Of a stretch of DNA of 17,573 nt, positions 7,914-15,609 are shown in pieces; the first letter of the stretch is position 1; each line of letters opens with the position of its first letter. Position numbers and translations under genes: made by a program. Origin of the DNA: an uncultured bacterium (GTDB taxonomy: Bacteria; Bacteroidota; Ignavibacteria; Kapaibacteriales; UBA2268); NCBI GenBank assembly GCA_937875295.1, contig CALLXS010000042.1:1-17573 (forward strand), read 5' to 3'. The notes beneath the pieces were generated by a model. The model saw only the letters and a list, made by a program, of their open reading frames with translations, did not search any database and was not told the origin of the DNA.

Positions 7914-8663
7914 TTAGTTCAAACCATTAAAAGTTTGTCCATATCCTATTTTTTTACATTGATAATAAAGACCAGGGCAGTTACTAACTAGGAAGTTCGG
8001 AGAACCAGCTGGTTTAATTATAGTAACAATCTGTTGTGCATTATCATGTCCATTGCTTTTGATAAGCAAATGTAAGAATTTTGACTCAAATTGTGCTGAA
8101 TTTTCGTATTGATTAGTTGGGTTTACTTTAACTTCTATTGTATATGGTTTAGAAGGATTATAGCCATTTTCAGGAGATGAGCCCAATAAGAAACATGCCA
8201 TTTGATATGGTCTTGCATAATTTACGTCTTTACCAAATAATTCTTTTAATCTATTAAGAATAGAATTTACATTTATTGATAAATTTGCAAGCTTTATGCA
8301 TTCTGTTCCTATTGAAACATTTCTTCTATACATTTCCATAGCCATTATTTCCAAAGCTACAGCTCCTTGTGGCTCTTTACCCATTTTATCTTGTAATTCT
8401 TTAAATTCCTGTGTTGTTTTTGGGAATCTATCAAATATTACTTTTGCTTCTTGGCCCGGAGTCCATGTATCATGATTAATATTACCGACGAATGACCATT
8501 GAATAGGATTTGTTGATACTGGATCTGTAGTATCTACATTTGTTGTGTCATTTGGATTAGTTACTACCGGATTAGAAGTTTCCTTATTACAAGACAACAA
8601 TACAAACATTACAAATGCTGTAAAAATTAAAATTATTTTGTGCATCATCGATGCCTTTCTCAA
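7914..8663 (-). CDS. Lipoprotein of unknown function
   Basis: A 249-residue lipoprotein precursor. The N-terminus has a hydrophobic segment (about 8-24) ending in lipobox LLSC with acylated Cys25. A Thr/Asn/Asp/Pro-rich tether (about 27-54) follows, then a globular domain of about 195 residues. The domain includes a helical part (EFKELQDKMGK, then GAVALEIMAMEMYRR) and a segment RPYQMACFLLGSSPENGYNPSKP (split here across 151-173), then strands and a C-terminal part with Cys229 and Cys236. I do not recognise the domain with confidence. The start at 8663 is uncertain: Met6 or Met7 would also give a good signal peptide. It is the last gene of the minus-strand cluster, 25 bases after the Big_2/T9SS gene and just before a terminator. 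Co-transcription suggests it works at the envelope with the secreted proteins, perhaps as an anchor; that is inference. Confidence 0.8.
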   Translation of the reverse strand: MRKASMMHKIILIFTAFVMFVLLSCNKETSNPVVTNPNDTTNVDTTDPVSTNPIQWSFVGNINHDTWTPGQEAKVIFDRFPKTTQEFKELQDKMGKEPQGAVALEIMAMEMYRRNVSIGTECIKLANLSINVNSILNRLKELFGKDVNYARPYQMACFLLGSSPENGYNPSKPYTIEVKVNPTNQYENSAQFESKFLHLLIKSNGHDNAQQIVTIIKPAGSPNFLVSNCPGLYYQCKKIGYGQTFNGLN

Positions 8664-8688
8664 TTTTGTTTTTAAATAAATTAATTAA

Positions 8689-11600
8689 TTATTTGATTAA
8701 TACTACCTTACGAGAAAATTCACCTACTTTTACTAAATAGACTCCTGTTTGAAGTTCTACGCTTATTATTTCACTTGGTGAAGAATTCTCATACATGCAT
8801 ACACCCGTTAAATCATATATTTTTACTTTATCTAATGGGATTCTTGATTTGCTTAAATCAATATTAATATATTTGTCATCAGACCAGACATTTATACCAA
8901 AATTATTTGCTTCTTCTACATTTACTTTTTTCTTTACTATTACTTGACAAGTTGCAGTTTTATTGCCATCTTCAGTTACAGCAGTAATAATTGCTGTACC
9001 AGGATTGATAGCACTTACAAATCCCGAAGCATCTACTCTTGCTATATTTTGATTGCTACTATTCCAATTAATATTTTTATTGCTTGCATTTTCAGGTATA
9101 AATATTGGTCTAATTTGATTAGTTTCGCCTTGATTGAGTTCAAGAGAATTAATATGAAGTTTAAATTCTTCAATGAGAATTACATTATTATATACTCTTA
9201 CAAAGCAATCTGCAGATTTACCACCATCTTCACTAGTTGCTGTTATTTGTGCATAACCTTCACTAACTGCAGTTACTAAACCATAATTATCAACTTTAGC
9301 AATATTTGGAGCATTACTACTCCATGTTAAGTTTTTATTACTTGCATTTTTAGGAGTAAATACTACATCTAATTGTTTGTAACCATCAGGTAATAGTAGC
9401 TGTATATTAAATGGAGAAATTGCAATCTCCTCTATTGGGATATTTGTTCTTATCACAGTAATTTGACATGTAGCAGTGTAAGCACCATCTTGAGTAGTAA
9501 CAACAATTGTAGCAGTACCCGCATTGAGAGCAGTGATTATTCCACTTTCATCAACAGTTATAACATCAGTATTATTACTTAGCCAAGTTACTCGTCGATT
9601 TGAAGCATCAGGAGGATAGAATAATAAATTTAATTTTTTAATGTCACCTTCGTTTAAAGTTATCGAAGTACCATCTTCAAATGAAATTCCTTCTACCGGT
9701 ACTGTTGTAGTAATTACATGAACTCCACAAGAACGAATATAACCACCATCATCAGCTATAGCAGAAACGGCAGCACTACCAACTATAAGTCCTTTTATTT
9801 TTCCAGTTGAATCAACCTGAACAATACTTGAGTTAGTACTTCCCCAATGAACTTTTTTATTTGTAGCATCTTCTGGAATAAGTGTACAAATTATATTATC
9901 TTCTGCACCAACTGTCAAATAAATAATTTCTCTATCTAAGAACATATCGGTTACAGATACTATTGGAGTATTATCGATTACAGTTACAGTACATTGAGCT
10001 GTAAAACCACCGTCTTGAGTAGTAGCAGTTAATATTGCGACACCAATAGAATTTGCTGTTGCAGCTCCACCAATAGTTCCATCTCCCATTGGTATATTAA
10101 CTATTGAAACAACAGCAGGATTGCTACTTGTCCAATTTGCTAATTTATTAGTAGCATTTTCTGGACTAATTACATATTCAATTGGAATAGGACTTCCTAA
10201 AGTAGATTCTAAATTCTGCACCCCATTATATATTTCTATACCAGTAACTGGAATATTATTATTTGTAATAGTTAATGCTCGGCTTGCAGTAAAACCACCA
10301 TCTTGAGTAGTAACAGTAATTGTTGCTATTCCAGGTGCTAAGAAAGTAGCTAATCCGTTTGAGTTTATTACTGCTACACTTGGATTGTTGCTTGACCAGT
10401 TAACATTTCTATTACTTGCATTTGCAGGTAAAACTGTTTTAATAAATTGATAATTCAACCCAACTCTACAATTCTCATCAGGAATGTCATTTATTTCTAC
10501 TCCAGTTACTGCAATTGTATTTGGGGTAACAGTGACATCACAGAATGCTATAATGCTACTGTTTACTGCACTAGTTGCGAATATTCTTGTTGTTCCTTGG
10601 TTAATTGCAGTCACAATACCTGATTGATTTACTGTAGCAATATTTCCATTTAAACTGCTCCATACTACTGAAGCATTTGAAGCATTAGCAGGTATTGGAG
10701 TCGTAGTTAATTGAGTTTCATCTCCAGCTACCATAGTTAAAGATGTCTGAGAAATTCTTAATCCAGTCAATTGTATTATTGGAGTCTGTACTGTAACAGT
10801 ACATCGCCCTGTAAATCCTCCATCTACTGTAGTTACCGTAATAACGGTTGTACCTGGACTTAAAGAAACAACTAATCCATTAGAAACTGAAGCAATATTA
10901 GTATTACTGCTACTCCAAGTTACATTTTTGTTAGTTGCATTTGAAGGAAGTACAGTTGCAACTAATAAAGCATCGGATCCAACATACATTTCAAGACTAG
11001 AATTGTTTAAATTTACACTTGTCACAGATATATTTTGTGCAGTTACCGTTACTGAACATGTAGCAGTAAAACCACCATCTACTGTAGTAACTGAAATAAT
11101 TGCATTACCAGGAGCTATCGCAGATACAACACCATTGTTTACCGTTGCAATATTTGAATTACTACTACTCCAAGTTACATTTGTATTGGTTGCATTAGCA
11201 GGTGTTACGCTTGCAGTCAATGTAGATTGATTTCCCTCAATTAAGTTTAAGGTAGTATTGTTAAGTGAGACACCATTTACTAATATTGGAGCTACAGTTA
11301 CAGTACATCTTGCTGTAAAACCACCATCTTGAGTGGTCGCAATGATTATCGCTGTTCCTACTGATTCTCCTGTTACAATAGCGAAATTACCAGCCGGACT
11401 ATTTGCAACAGTAGCCACATTATTATTGCTACTTGTCCAAGTAATATTCTGGTTCGCTGCATTTGCTGGCGTAATAGTAGGATTAATATTTGCGGAATTG
11501 CCTATTTGAATATTCATTGTATTTGGGGTTATTGTAAGACCTGTCACAGCAATTGGTACTACTGTTACTGTACATTGTGCTGTAAAACCACCATCTTCTG

Positions 11601-13305
11601 TGGTTGCAGTAATTATAGCTGTACCAGGAGCTATACCTTCTATAAATCCTTGTGCAGCATTTGTACCCCAAGTAGCAGTAGCAATTGCAGGATTACTACT
11701 TGACCAATTTACCAAATCATTAGTGGCATTCGATGGAATAATACTTACCGTAGCTGTTCCTAAATCTCCTACTTCTAATGTCAAAGTAGTTGGTGTAATA
11801 GTAACACCTGTAACTGGCACAGTAGCTGGTACTACAGTTACCGTACATTGTGCTGTAAAACCACCATCAGCAGTAGTAGCAGTTATAATTGCTGTTCCAG
11901 GACTTACTCCACCTACTATACCAATATTTGGAAATTGTCCTGTTACAACAGAAGCGATATTGCTATTTGAACTACTCCAAGTAATATTTTGATTTGTAGC
12001 ATTTGCTGGTGCAATTGTCGCTGTAAGCTCCGAAATACCCTCTACTTCTAATGTTAATGTAGTTGGTGCTACAGTAATGCCTGTAACTGCTGTTTGTTGA
12101 ACTTCGTATGCACCCATATCAATTGAAGTTGATGATATTCTAGTATTATGTGCTAAATCAAAAGTACCATATAATGTAGAATTATATGCGGCATTGCTAC
12201 CAGCATTTTTCGTTGGAGATGTAAATATTAAATTATAATTACTATTTGGAGTATTAAATACTGAGGCTGGAGTAAGGTTTGTAGGATTTATATTTCCTGT
12301 ACCAGTAGTAATTCCTCCTACAAGACTATATGTAATTATAGGAATATTAACTTCATTTTCATAATAATATAATATATCATTATAACCACCGTAATCATAA
12401 TTACCAAATATAATCGAATTTTTTATAGTTGGATTAGCTGAATTTGCCATAACTCCACCGCCAGCTTCTGCAAAGTTATTTGATATTGTACAATTTATTA
12501 TTTCAGTAGAAGATGAATTAATATTAATAGCTCCACCTCCGCTCCAAGGTGCTATATTCTTATGAAATAGACAGTTGACTACTTTTGGAAAACCATATTT
12601 TATATTCATTGCACCTCCACTTTGTGCATAGTTCCCTGTAAATATACAATTTACAATAGAAGCATTTGAAATGTATTGAAAAAGACCTCCACCATCACCA
12701 TATATATCAGTCAAAATTTGTCCATTAATAACTATCCTATCATTTTGTACAAGAGGAAAACCATTTGTATTTCCTCCTTTGATAGTAAAACCATCTAGGC
12801 GAGGATATATACCATTATTTCCAGTTGGTGTAATTATTAATACTACATGAAATGCATTTTCAGTATTGTTTGCTATTGTCATGTTTTCTCCCACACCACT
12901 TATGAGGTCATTACCACTAAAATCACCACTTAAGATGGTTTGATTAGTCGCATAATTTCTTGTAGCCATAGTGGGCGAGCCTGTAGCAGGAAAACCTCCA
13001 TAAATTTTTACATTATTACTAATTACAAATGCATTGTATCTGTTATTAATTGTAATAGTATTAAGATTTTCTGCATCTCGATTCGGTTTGTATGTTCCAG
13101 CGGCTACCCATATTTCATCATTATCTGTAGAAATATTAATTACTGCCTGTAAATCATTACAAGCTGTAGCCCAAGTAGTAGCTGAAGAAGCGTTAGCTGC
13201 GCTAGTTGGACCATTTGTCCTGACATACCGAATCACCGCTTCGCTACTTATGGAATTTAATAGCAATATTGCTATTATCAAACTTGTTTTAAATAAAATT
13301 TTCAT
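8689..13305 (-). CDS. Giant T9SS-secreted beta-helix protein with twelve Big_2 Ig-like domains
   Basis: A 1538-residue secreted or surface protein. A signal peptide covers about residues 1-23. Residues about 25-400 form a right-handed parallel beta-helix: Gly/Asn-rich turns with GGG motifs, such as GDGGGLFQ, QSGGAMNI, SGGGAININ and AGGGVMANS, and NCxFxxN-type strands as in PMP/'choice-of-anchor Q' proteins, ending with the typical SIDMGAYE. Twelve Big_2 Ig-like domains follow (about 407-1462), each 85-98 residues, with PxNATNxxxxWSSSN early and DGGFTAxCTVTV late. Residues about 1469-1538 are a type IX sorting domain (VKIYDLTG, GVYLVKV, KVVLIK). It should cross the inner membrane by Sec and the outer membrane by the T9SS, whose machinery is not encoded here. 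The array suggests a stalk presenting the N-terminal helix, which in relatives binds or cleaves polysaccharide; no catalytic residues can be assigned. It lies between an FN3 protein gene (56 bases upstream) and a lipoprotein gene (25 bases downstream). Confidence 0.93.
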   Translation of the reverse strand: MKILFKTSLIIAILLLNSISSEAVIRYVRTNGPTSAANASSATTWATACNDLQAVINISTDNDEIWVAAGTYKPNRDAENLNTITINNRYNAFVISNNVKIYGGFPATGSPTMATRNYATNQTILSGDFSGNDLISGVGENMTIANNTENAFHVVLIITPTGNNGIYPRLDGFTIKGGNTNGFPLVQNDRIVINGQILTDIYGDGGGLFQYISNASIVNCIFTGNYAQSGGAMNIKYGFPKVVNCLFHKNIAPWSGGGAININSSSTEIINCTISNNFAEAGGGVMANSANPTIKNSIIFGNYDYGGYNDILYYYENEVNIPIITYSLVGGITTGTGNINPTNLTPASVFNTPNSNYNLIFTSPTKNAGSNAAYNSTLYGTFDLAHNTRISSTSIDMGAYEVQQTAVTGITVAPTTLTLEVEGISELTATIAPANATNQNITWSSSNSNIASVVTGQFPNIGIVGGVSPGTAIITATTADGGFTAQCTVTVVPATVPVTGVTITPTTLTLEVGDLGTATVSIIPSNATNDLVNWSSSNPAIATATWGTNAAQGFIEGIAPGTAIITATTEDGGFTAQCTVTVVPIAVTGLTITPNTMNIQIGNSANINPTITPANAANQNITWTSSNNNVATVANSPAGNFAIVTGESVGTAIIIATTQDGGFTARCTVTVAPILVNGVSLNNTTLNLIEGNQSTLTASVTPANATNTNVTWSSSNSNIATVNNGVVSAIAPGNAIISVTTVDGGFTATCSVTVTAQNISVTSVNLNNSSLEMYVGSDALLVATVLPSNATNKNVTWSSSNTNIASVSNGLVVSLSPGTTVITVTTVDGGFTGRCTVTVQTPIIQLTGLRISQTSLTMVAGDETQLTTTPIPANASNASVVWSSLNGNIATVNQSGIVTAINQGTTRIFATSAVNSSIIAFCDVTVTPNTIAVTGVEINDIPDENCRVGLNYQFIKTVLPANASNRNVNWSSNNPSVAVINSNGLATFLAPGIATITVTTQDGGFTASRALTITNNNIPVTGIEIYNGVQNLESTLGSPIPIEYVISPENATNKLANWTSSNPAVVSIVNIPMGDGTIGGAATANSIGVAILTATTQDGGFTAQCTVTVIDNTPIVSVTDMFLDREIIYLTVGAEDNIICTLIPEDATNKKVHWGSTNSSIVQVDSTGKIKGLIVGSAAVSAIADDGGYIRSCGVHVITTTVPVEGISFEDGTSITLNEGDIKKLNLLFYPPDASNRRVTWLSNNTDVITVDESGIITALNAGTATIVVTTQDGAYTATCQITVIRTNIPIEEIAISPFNIQLLLPDGYKQLDVVFTPKNASNKNLTWSSNAPNIAKVDNYGLVTAVSEGYAQITATSEDGGKSADCFVRVYNNVILIEEFKLHINSLELNQGETNQIRPIFIPENASNKNINWNSSNQNIARVDASGFVSAINPGTAIITAVTEDGNKTATCQVIVKKKVNVEEANNFGINVWSDDKYINIDLSKSRIPLDKVKIYDLTGVCMYENSSPSEIISVELQTGVYLVKVGEFSRKVVLIK
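8692..8901 (-). other. Type IX secretion C-terminal sorting domain
   Basis: Residues 1469-1538 of the Big_2 protein match the T9SS type A sorting domain: a strand with INVWSDDKYINIDL, then KVKIYDLTGVCMYE, SVELQTGVYLVKV and the terminal KVVLIK. The domain directs export across the outer membrane by the T9SS and is normally removed, with surface attachment or release. It is the best taxonomic marker in the window. Confidence 0.88.
8920..12087 (-). repeat. Tandem array of twelve Big_2-domain coding repeats
   Basis: Twelve consecutive in-frame units of 255-294 bases each encode one Ig-like Big_2 domain. In reading order they are 12087-11815, 11814-11548, 11547-11281, 11280-11026, 11025-10771, 10770-10510, 10509-10249, 10248-9955, 9954-9697, 9696-9436, 9435-9175 and 9174-8920. 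Boundaries are my estimate, set at the recurring V-T-G-[IV] strand. The core GTAAAACCACCATC (plus strand, coding DGGFT) occurs exactly at 10289, 11066, 11315, 11582 and 11855. Units 1 and 2 share a 41-base stretch with two differences (11828-11868 against 11555-11595). Units 9-12 are more diverged. Confidence 0.9.
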
Positions 13306-13361
13306 TTTAAACCTTGTTTATTAGTTGTTTATATTTATTATTTATTATTCTAAAATTTTAT

Positions 13362-15560
13362 CTATGGGACAGAAATTACAATTTCTTCTCCTGTACCAAT
13401 TTTTCCTCCCATCCTAAATGGGACGATCCTATATTTATAATTTGTAGCACTTTTAATTTGTTTATCATTGAATTCAGTAATTTCCTTGTCAACTGATTCA
13501 TACATACTCCAGCCATTGTTATTTATGTTTCTGTAAATTACATAATGAAAATCTTTGTCAAAGTCAATTTTTTTCCATTTAATATTAATTATTTTATCGC
13601 TTGAATTATATTTTCCTTCTAATTTTACAACAAAATTATTTTTAGATTTATTAATTTTAGCAGTAATTACTTGTGATGGAACTGAGAATAGACCTCCCAT
13701 ATCTTCTGATTGTAAACAATATTCAAAAACTCCTGATTCCTGTAATTCAATATCTATTACATTAATTTCAGAATTTTGTACTTCCTTTGGAGAAATAGTT
13801 TTCACAGTATCCCATTTGTCGTTTTCTTTCCTTTTTAAGAAATAATGCATCTTGATATCAGGATTAATATCTACAATAAAAGTAAATTTGACATCTTCAT
13901 TTCCGACGAAATATGATTTCACTAATGGCTTTAAAGGAGGATGAAAATCAGGTATTTTGCCCACTGCTACTTCTGAGAAATCGGAATGATTACCTGCTAC
14001 ATCGACAGCAATGATTTTATAGTAAATAACTGTATTAAGCATAAATACATTGACCTTATCTAAAAACATATTTAAATCTGTTGGTACTTCGGTGATTTGA
14101 TTAAAGACTTGATTTAAATTCATTGAATAATATACTTTATAGCCTTCGATGTCATCTTCTTCATTATGATCCCAGGTAATTATACATAATCCACTTGAAT
14201 CTACAGTTGCTTTTACATTCTTAGGAGGTGCCGGTTTAATAGAATCTTTTAGGTAAATTGTAGCTACTTGTGATGGATAATATTTTCCATTAAAATCTAC
14301 AGCATATACAAAATAAATATTATAAAGCCCCTCTTTCACGTATGAATGTGTAAATTCCTTAGTGCCAGGTGGAAGTAACTCTTCAGTAATAAAATCAATA
14401 TTTTCTTGTGCAAATGTGTTAGCATGAGAAATAAAATAACCTTGTAATTTTTGAATATTAACGGGTTCTTTCCATGTAATTTTAACTTTGTTTTCGCTGA
14501 TTTGAATTGCTTTTACGTCGGTTGCTGGATCTAATACTTTTTCTTTTATTCCTACTCCACTTACTATATAAGAATATTTCGATGTATCTCCAAAACCGTC
14601 GACACCATAAATCCTATAATAAAATGTTCTACCATTTTCTACAGTATCTAAATAGGTATGAAATGAATATAGTGGTCTAGGATATAGTGGTCTAATTTGA
14701 CCTACAGAATTAATTGAATCTAAAGTACTTGGTGCATATTCTGGATATCTAGATTCTAATTCTTCTTGAGTATCTTCTGATGTTAAATAAGGAGTTTTGT
14801 TAATTGGGACGAAATTAATACTATCAACACTTTTCTCAAGGAAATATGCAGTAAAATAATTATCTCGTCTCCATTGCAATTTGATATATCCATCTCCCGA
14901 TTCTGTAAAAACATCAGTTGGAGTCATAACTAATTCATTTTTAAAAGAGATATCAATATCATATATTACTGGTTTTACATTTACAATGCTCGTATCAACT
15001 AATGGTACAATGCGAAGTACGACTGAAGAATCTTGAATGTCTTTTAAATCTCTGATTCTAAATGAATAGCGTAAACCAATTGCATCAGCTACATCTGGGT
15101 CTAAGTCTGCTGCCAAAAGAGTATAAGCATACCTCATATCTTGAGCATCTTCTTGTGCTTTCATTGTAGCAATTGGACCTGTTTCTTCACCACGCAAATC
15201 TACGTCTCCATATAGAAATTCAGTGGCTACCATACCCTGAGGGTGTTTTTCATCCTTATAGCGTTCGATCATTTGCTCTTGCGAAAGTGGTTTAAAAATT
15301 GCATCTCGCACTGGCACATAACGCTCTACTATTTGAGGGTTATCTTCGGTTCCTATTTCATCATAGAATACACGCTCTATCCTGTAACCATATTTGTTAC
15401 AAATTAGCCATAAGACAGAATTATTAGGTGCCCAACGCACTACAACGGAATCACCATAATTTCTTGCTGTTACTAATATCTCAGGTTCTATTTTCTCCTG
15501 AGCGTTTGCTCCACATATATGGAGGAAAATTATACTTATAAATATCAATATTTTTTTCAT
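13362..15560 (-). CDS. Exported multi-domain fibronectin type III protein
   Basis: A 732-residue exported protein. It has a clear signal peptide (MKKILIFISIIFLHICGANA, likely cleaved before QEKIEPE). Residues about 24-210 look like a special N-terminal region that begins with an FN3-like strand (DSVVVRWAPN) and has KYGYRIERV. FN3-type modules follow at about 210-335, 345-437, 445-535, 540-635 and 645-731, shown by repeated pairs such as KVKITWKEP/QGYFISHA, LCIITWDHN/EGYKVYYS and IINIKWKKI/HYVIYRN, each closed by YYRIYGVDG- or YYKIIAVDV-like strands. No enzyme motif, C-terminal membrane helix, lipobox or T9SS sorting domain is visible; the last module ends at the stop. It lies 49 bases after the unknown partial gene and 56 bases before the Big_2/T9SS gene, so it is probably co-transcribed with both. 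An adhesive or structural envelope role is inferred. Confidence 0.85.
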   Translation of the reverse strand: MKKILIFISIIFLHICGANAQEKIEPEILVTARNYGDSVVVRWAPNNSVLWLICNKYGYRIERVFYDEIGTEDNPQIVERYVPVRDAIFKPLSQEQMIERYKDEKHPQGMVATEFLYGDVDLRGEETGPIATMKAQEDAQDMRYAYTLLAADLDPDVADAIGLRYSFRIRDLKDIQDSSVVLRIVPLVDTSIVNVKPVIYDIDISFKNELVMTPTDVFTESGDGYIKLQWRRDNYFTAYFLEKSVDSINFVPINKTPYLTSEDTQEELESRYPEYAPSTLDSINSVGQIRPLYPRPLYSFHTYLDTVENGRTFYYRIYGVDGFGDTSKYSYIVSGVGIKEKVLDPATDVKAIQISENKVKITWKEPVNIQKLQGYFISHANTFAQENIDFITEELLPPGTKEFTHSYVKEGLYNIYFVYAVDFNGKYYPSQVATIYLKDSIKPAPPKNVKATVDSSGLCIITWDHNEEDDIEGYKVYYSMNLNQVFNQITEVPTDLNMFLDKVNVFMLNTVIYYKIIAVDVAGNHSDFSEVAVGKIPDFHPPLKPLVKSYFVGNEDVKFTFIVDINPDIKMHYFLKRKENDKWDTVKTISPKEVQNSEINVIDIELQESGVFEYCLQSEDMGGLFSVPSQVITAKINKSKNNFVVKLEGKYNSSDKIINIKWKKIDFDKDFHYVIYRNINNNGWSMYESVDKEITEFNDKQIKSATNYKYRIVPFRMGGKIGTGEEIVISVP

Positions 15561-15609
15561 ATGTTTTTGTCTTTATGATTGTGTATAAAATTAATTGAAA
15601 ATTTGGAAA

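Noticed and set aside
10928..11992. Plus-strand open frames opposite the Big_2 array (10928-11230, 11506-11703, 11600-11992)
   Set aside because: They are mirror frames of the repetitive minus-strand coding sequence; their protein periodicity follows the Big_2 repeats and they have no independent start context.
8920..12087. Regularly spaced short repeats resembling a CRISPR array
   Set aside because: Spacing is 240-290 bases, the repeats are imperfect and in frame, and they encode the DGGFT strand of Ig-like domains.
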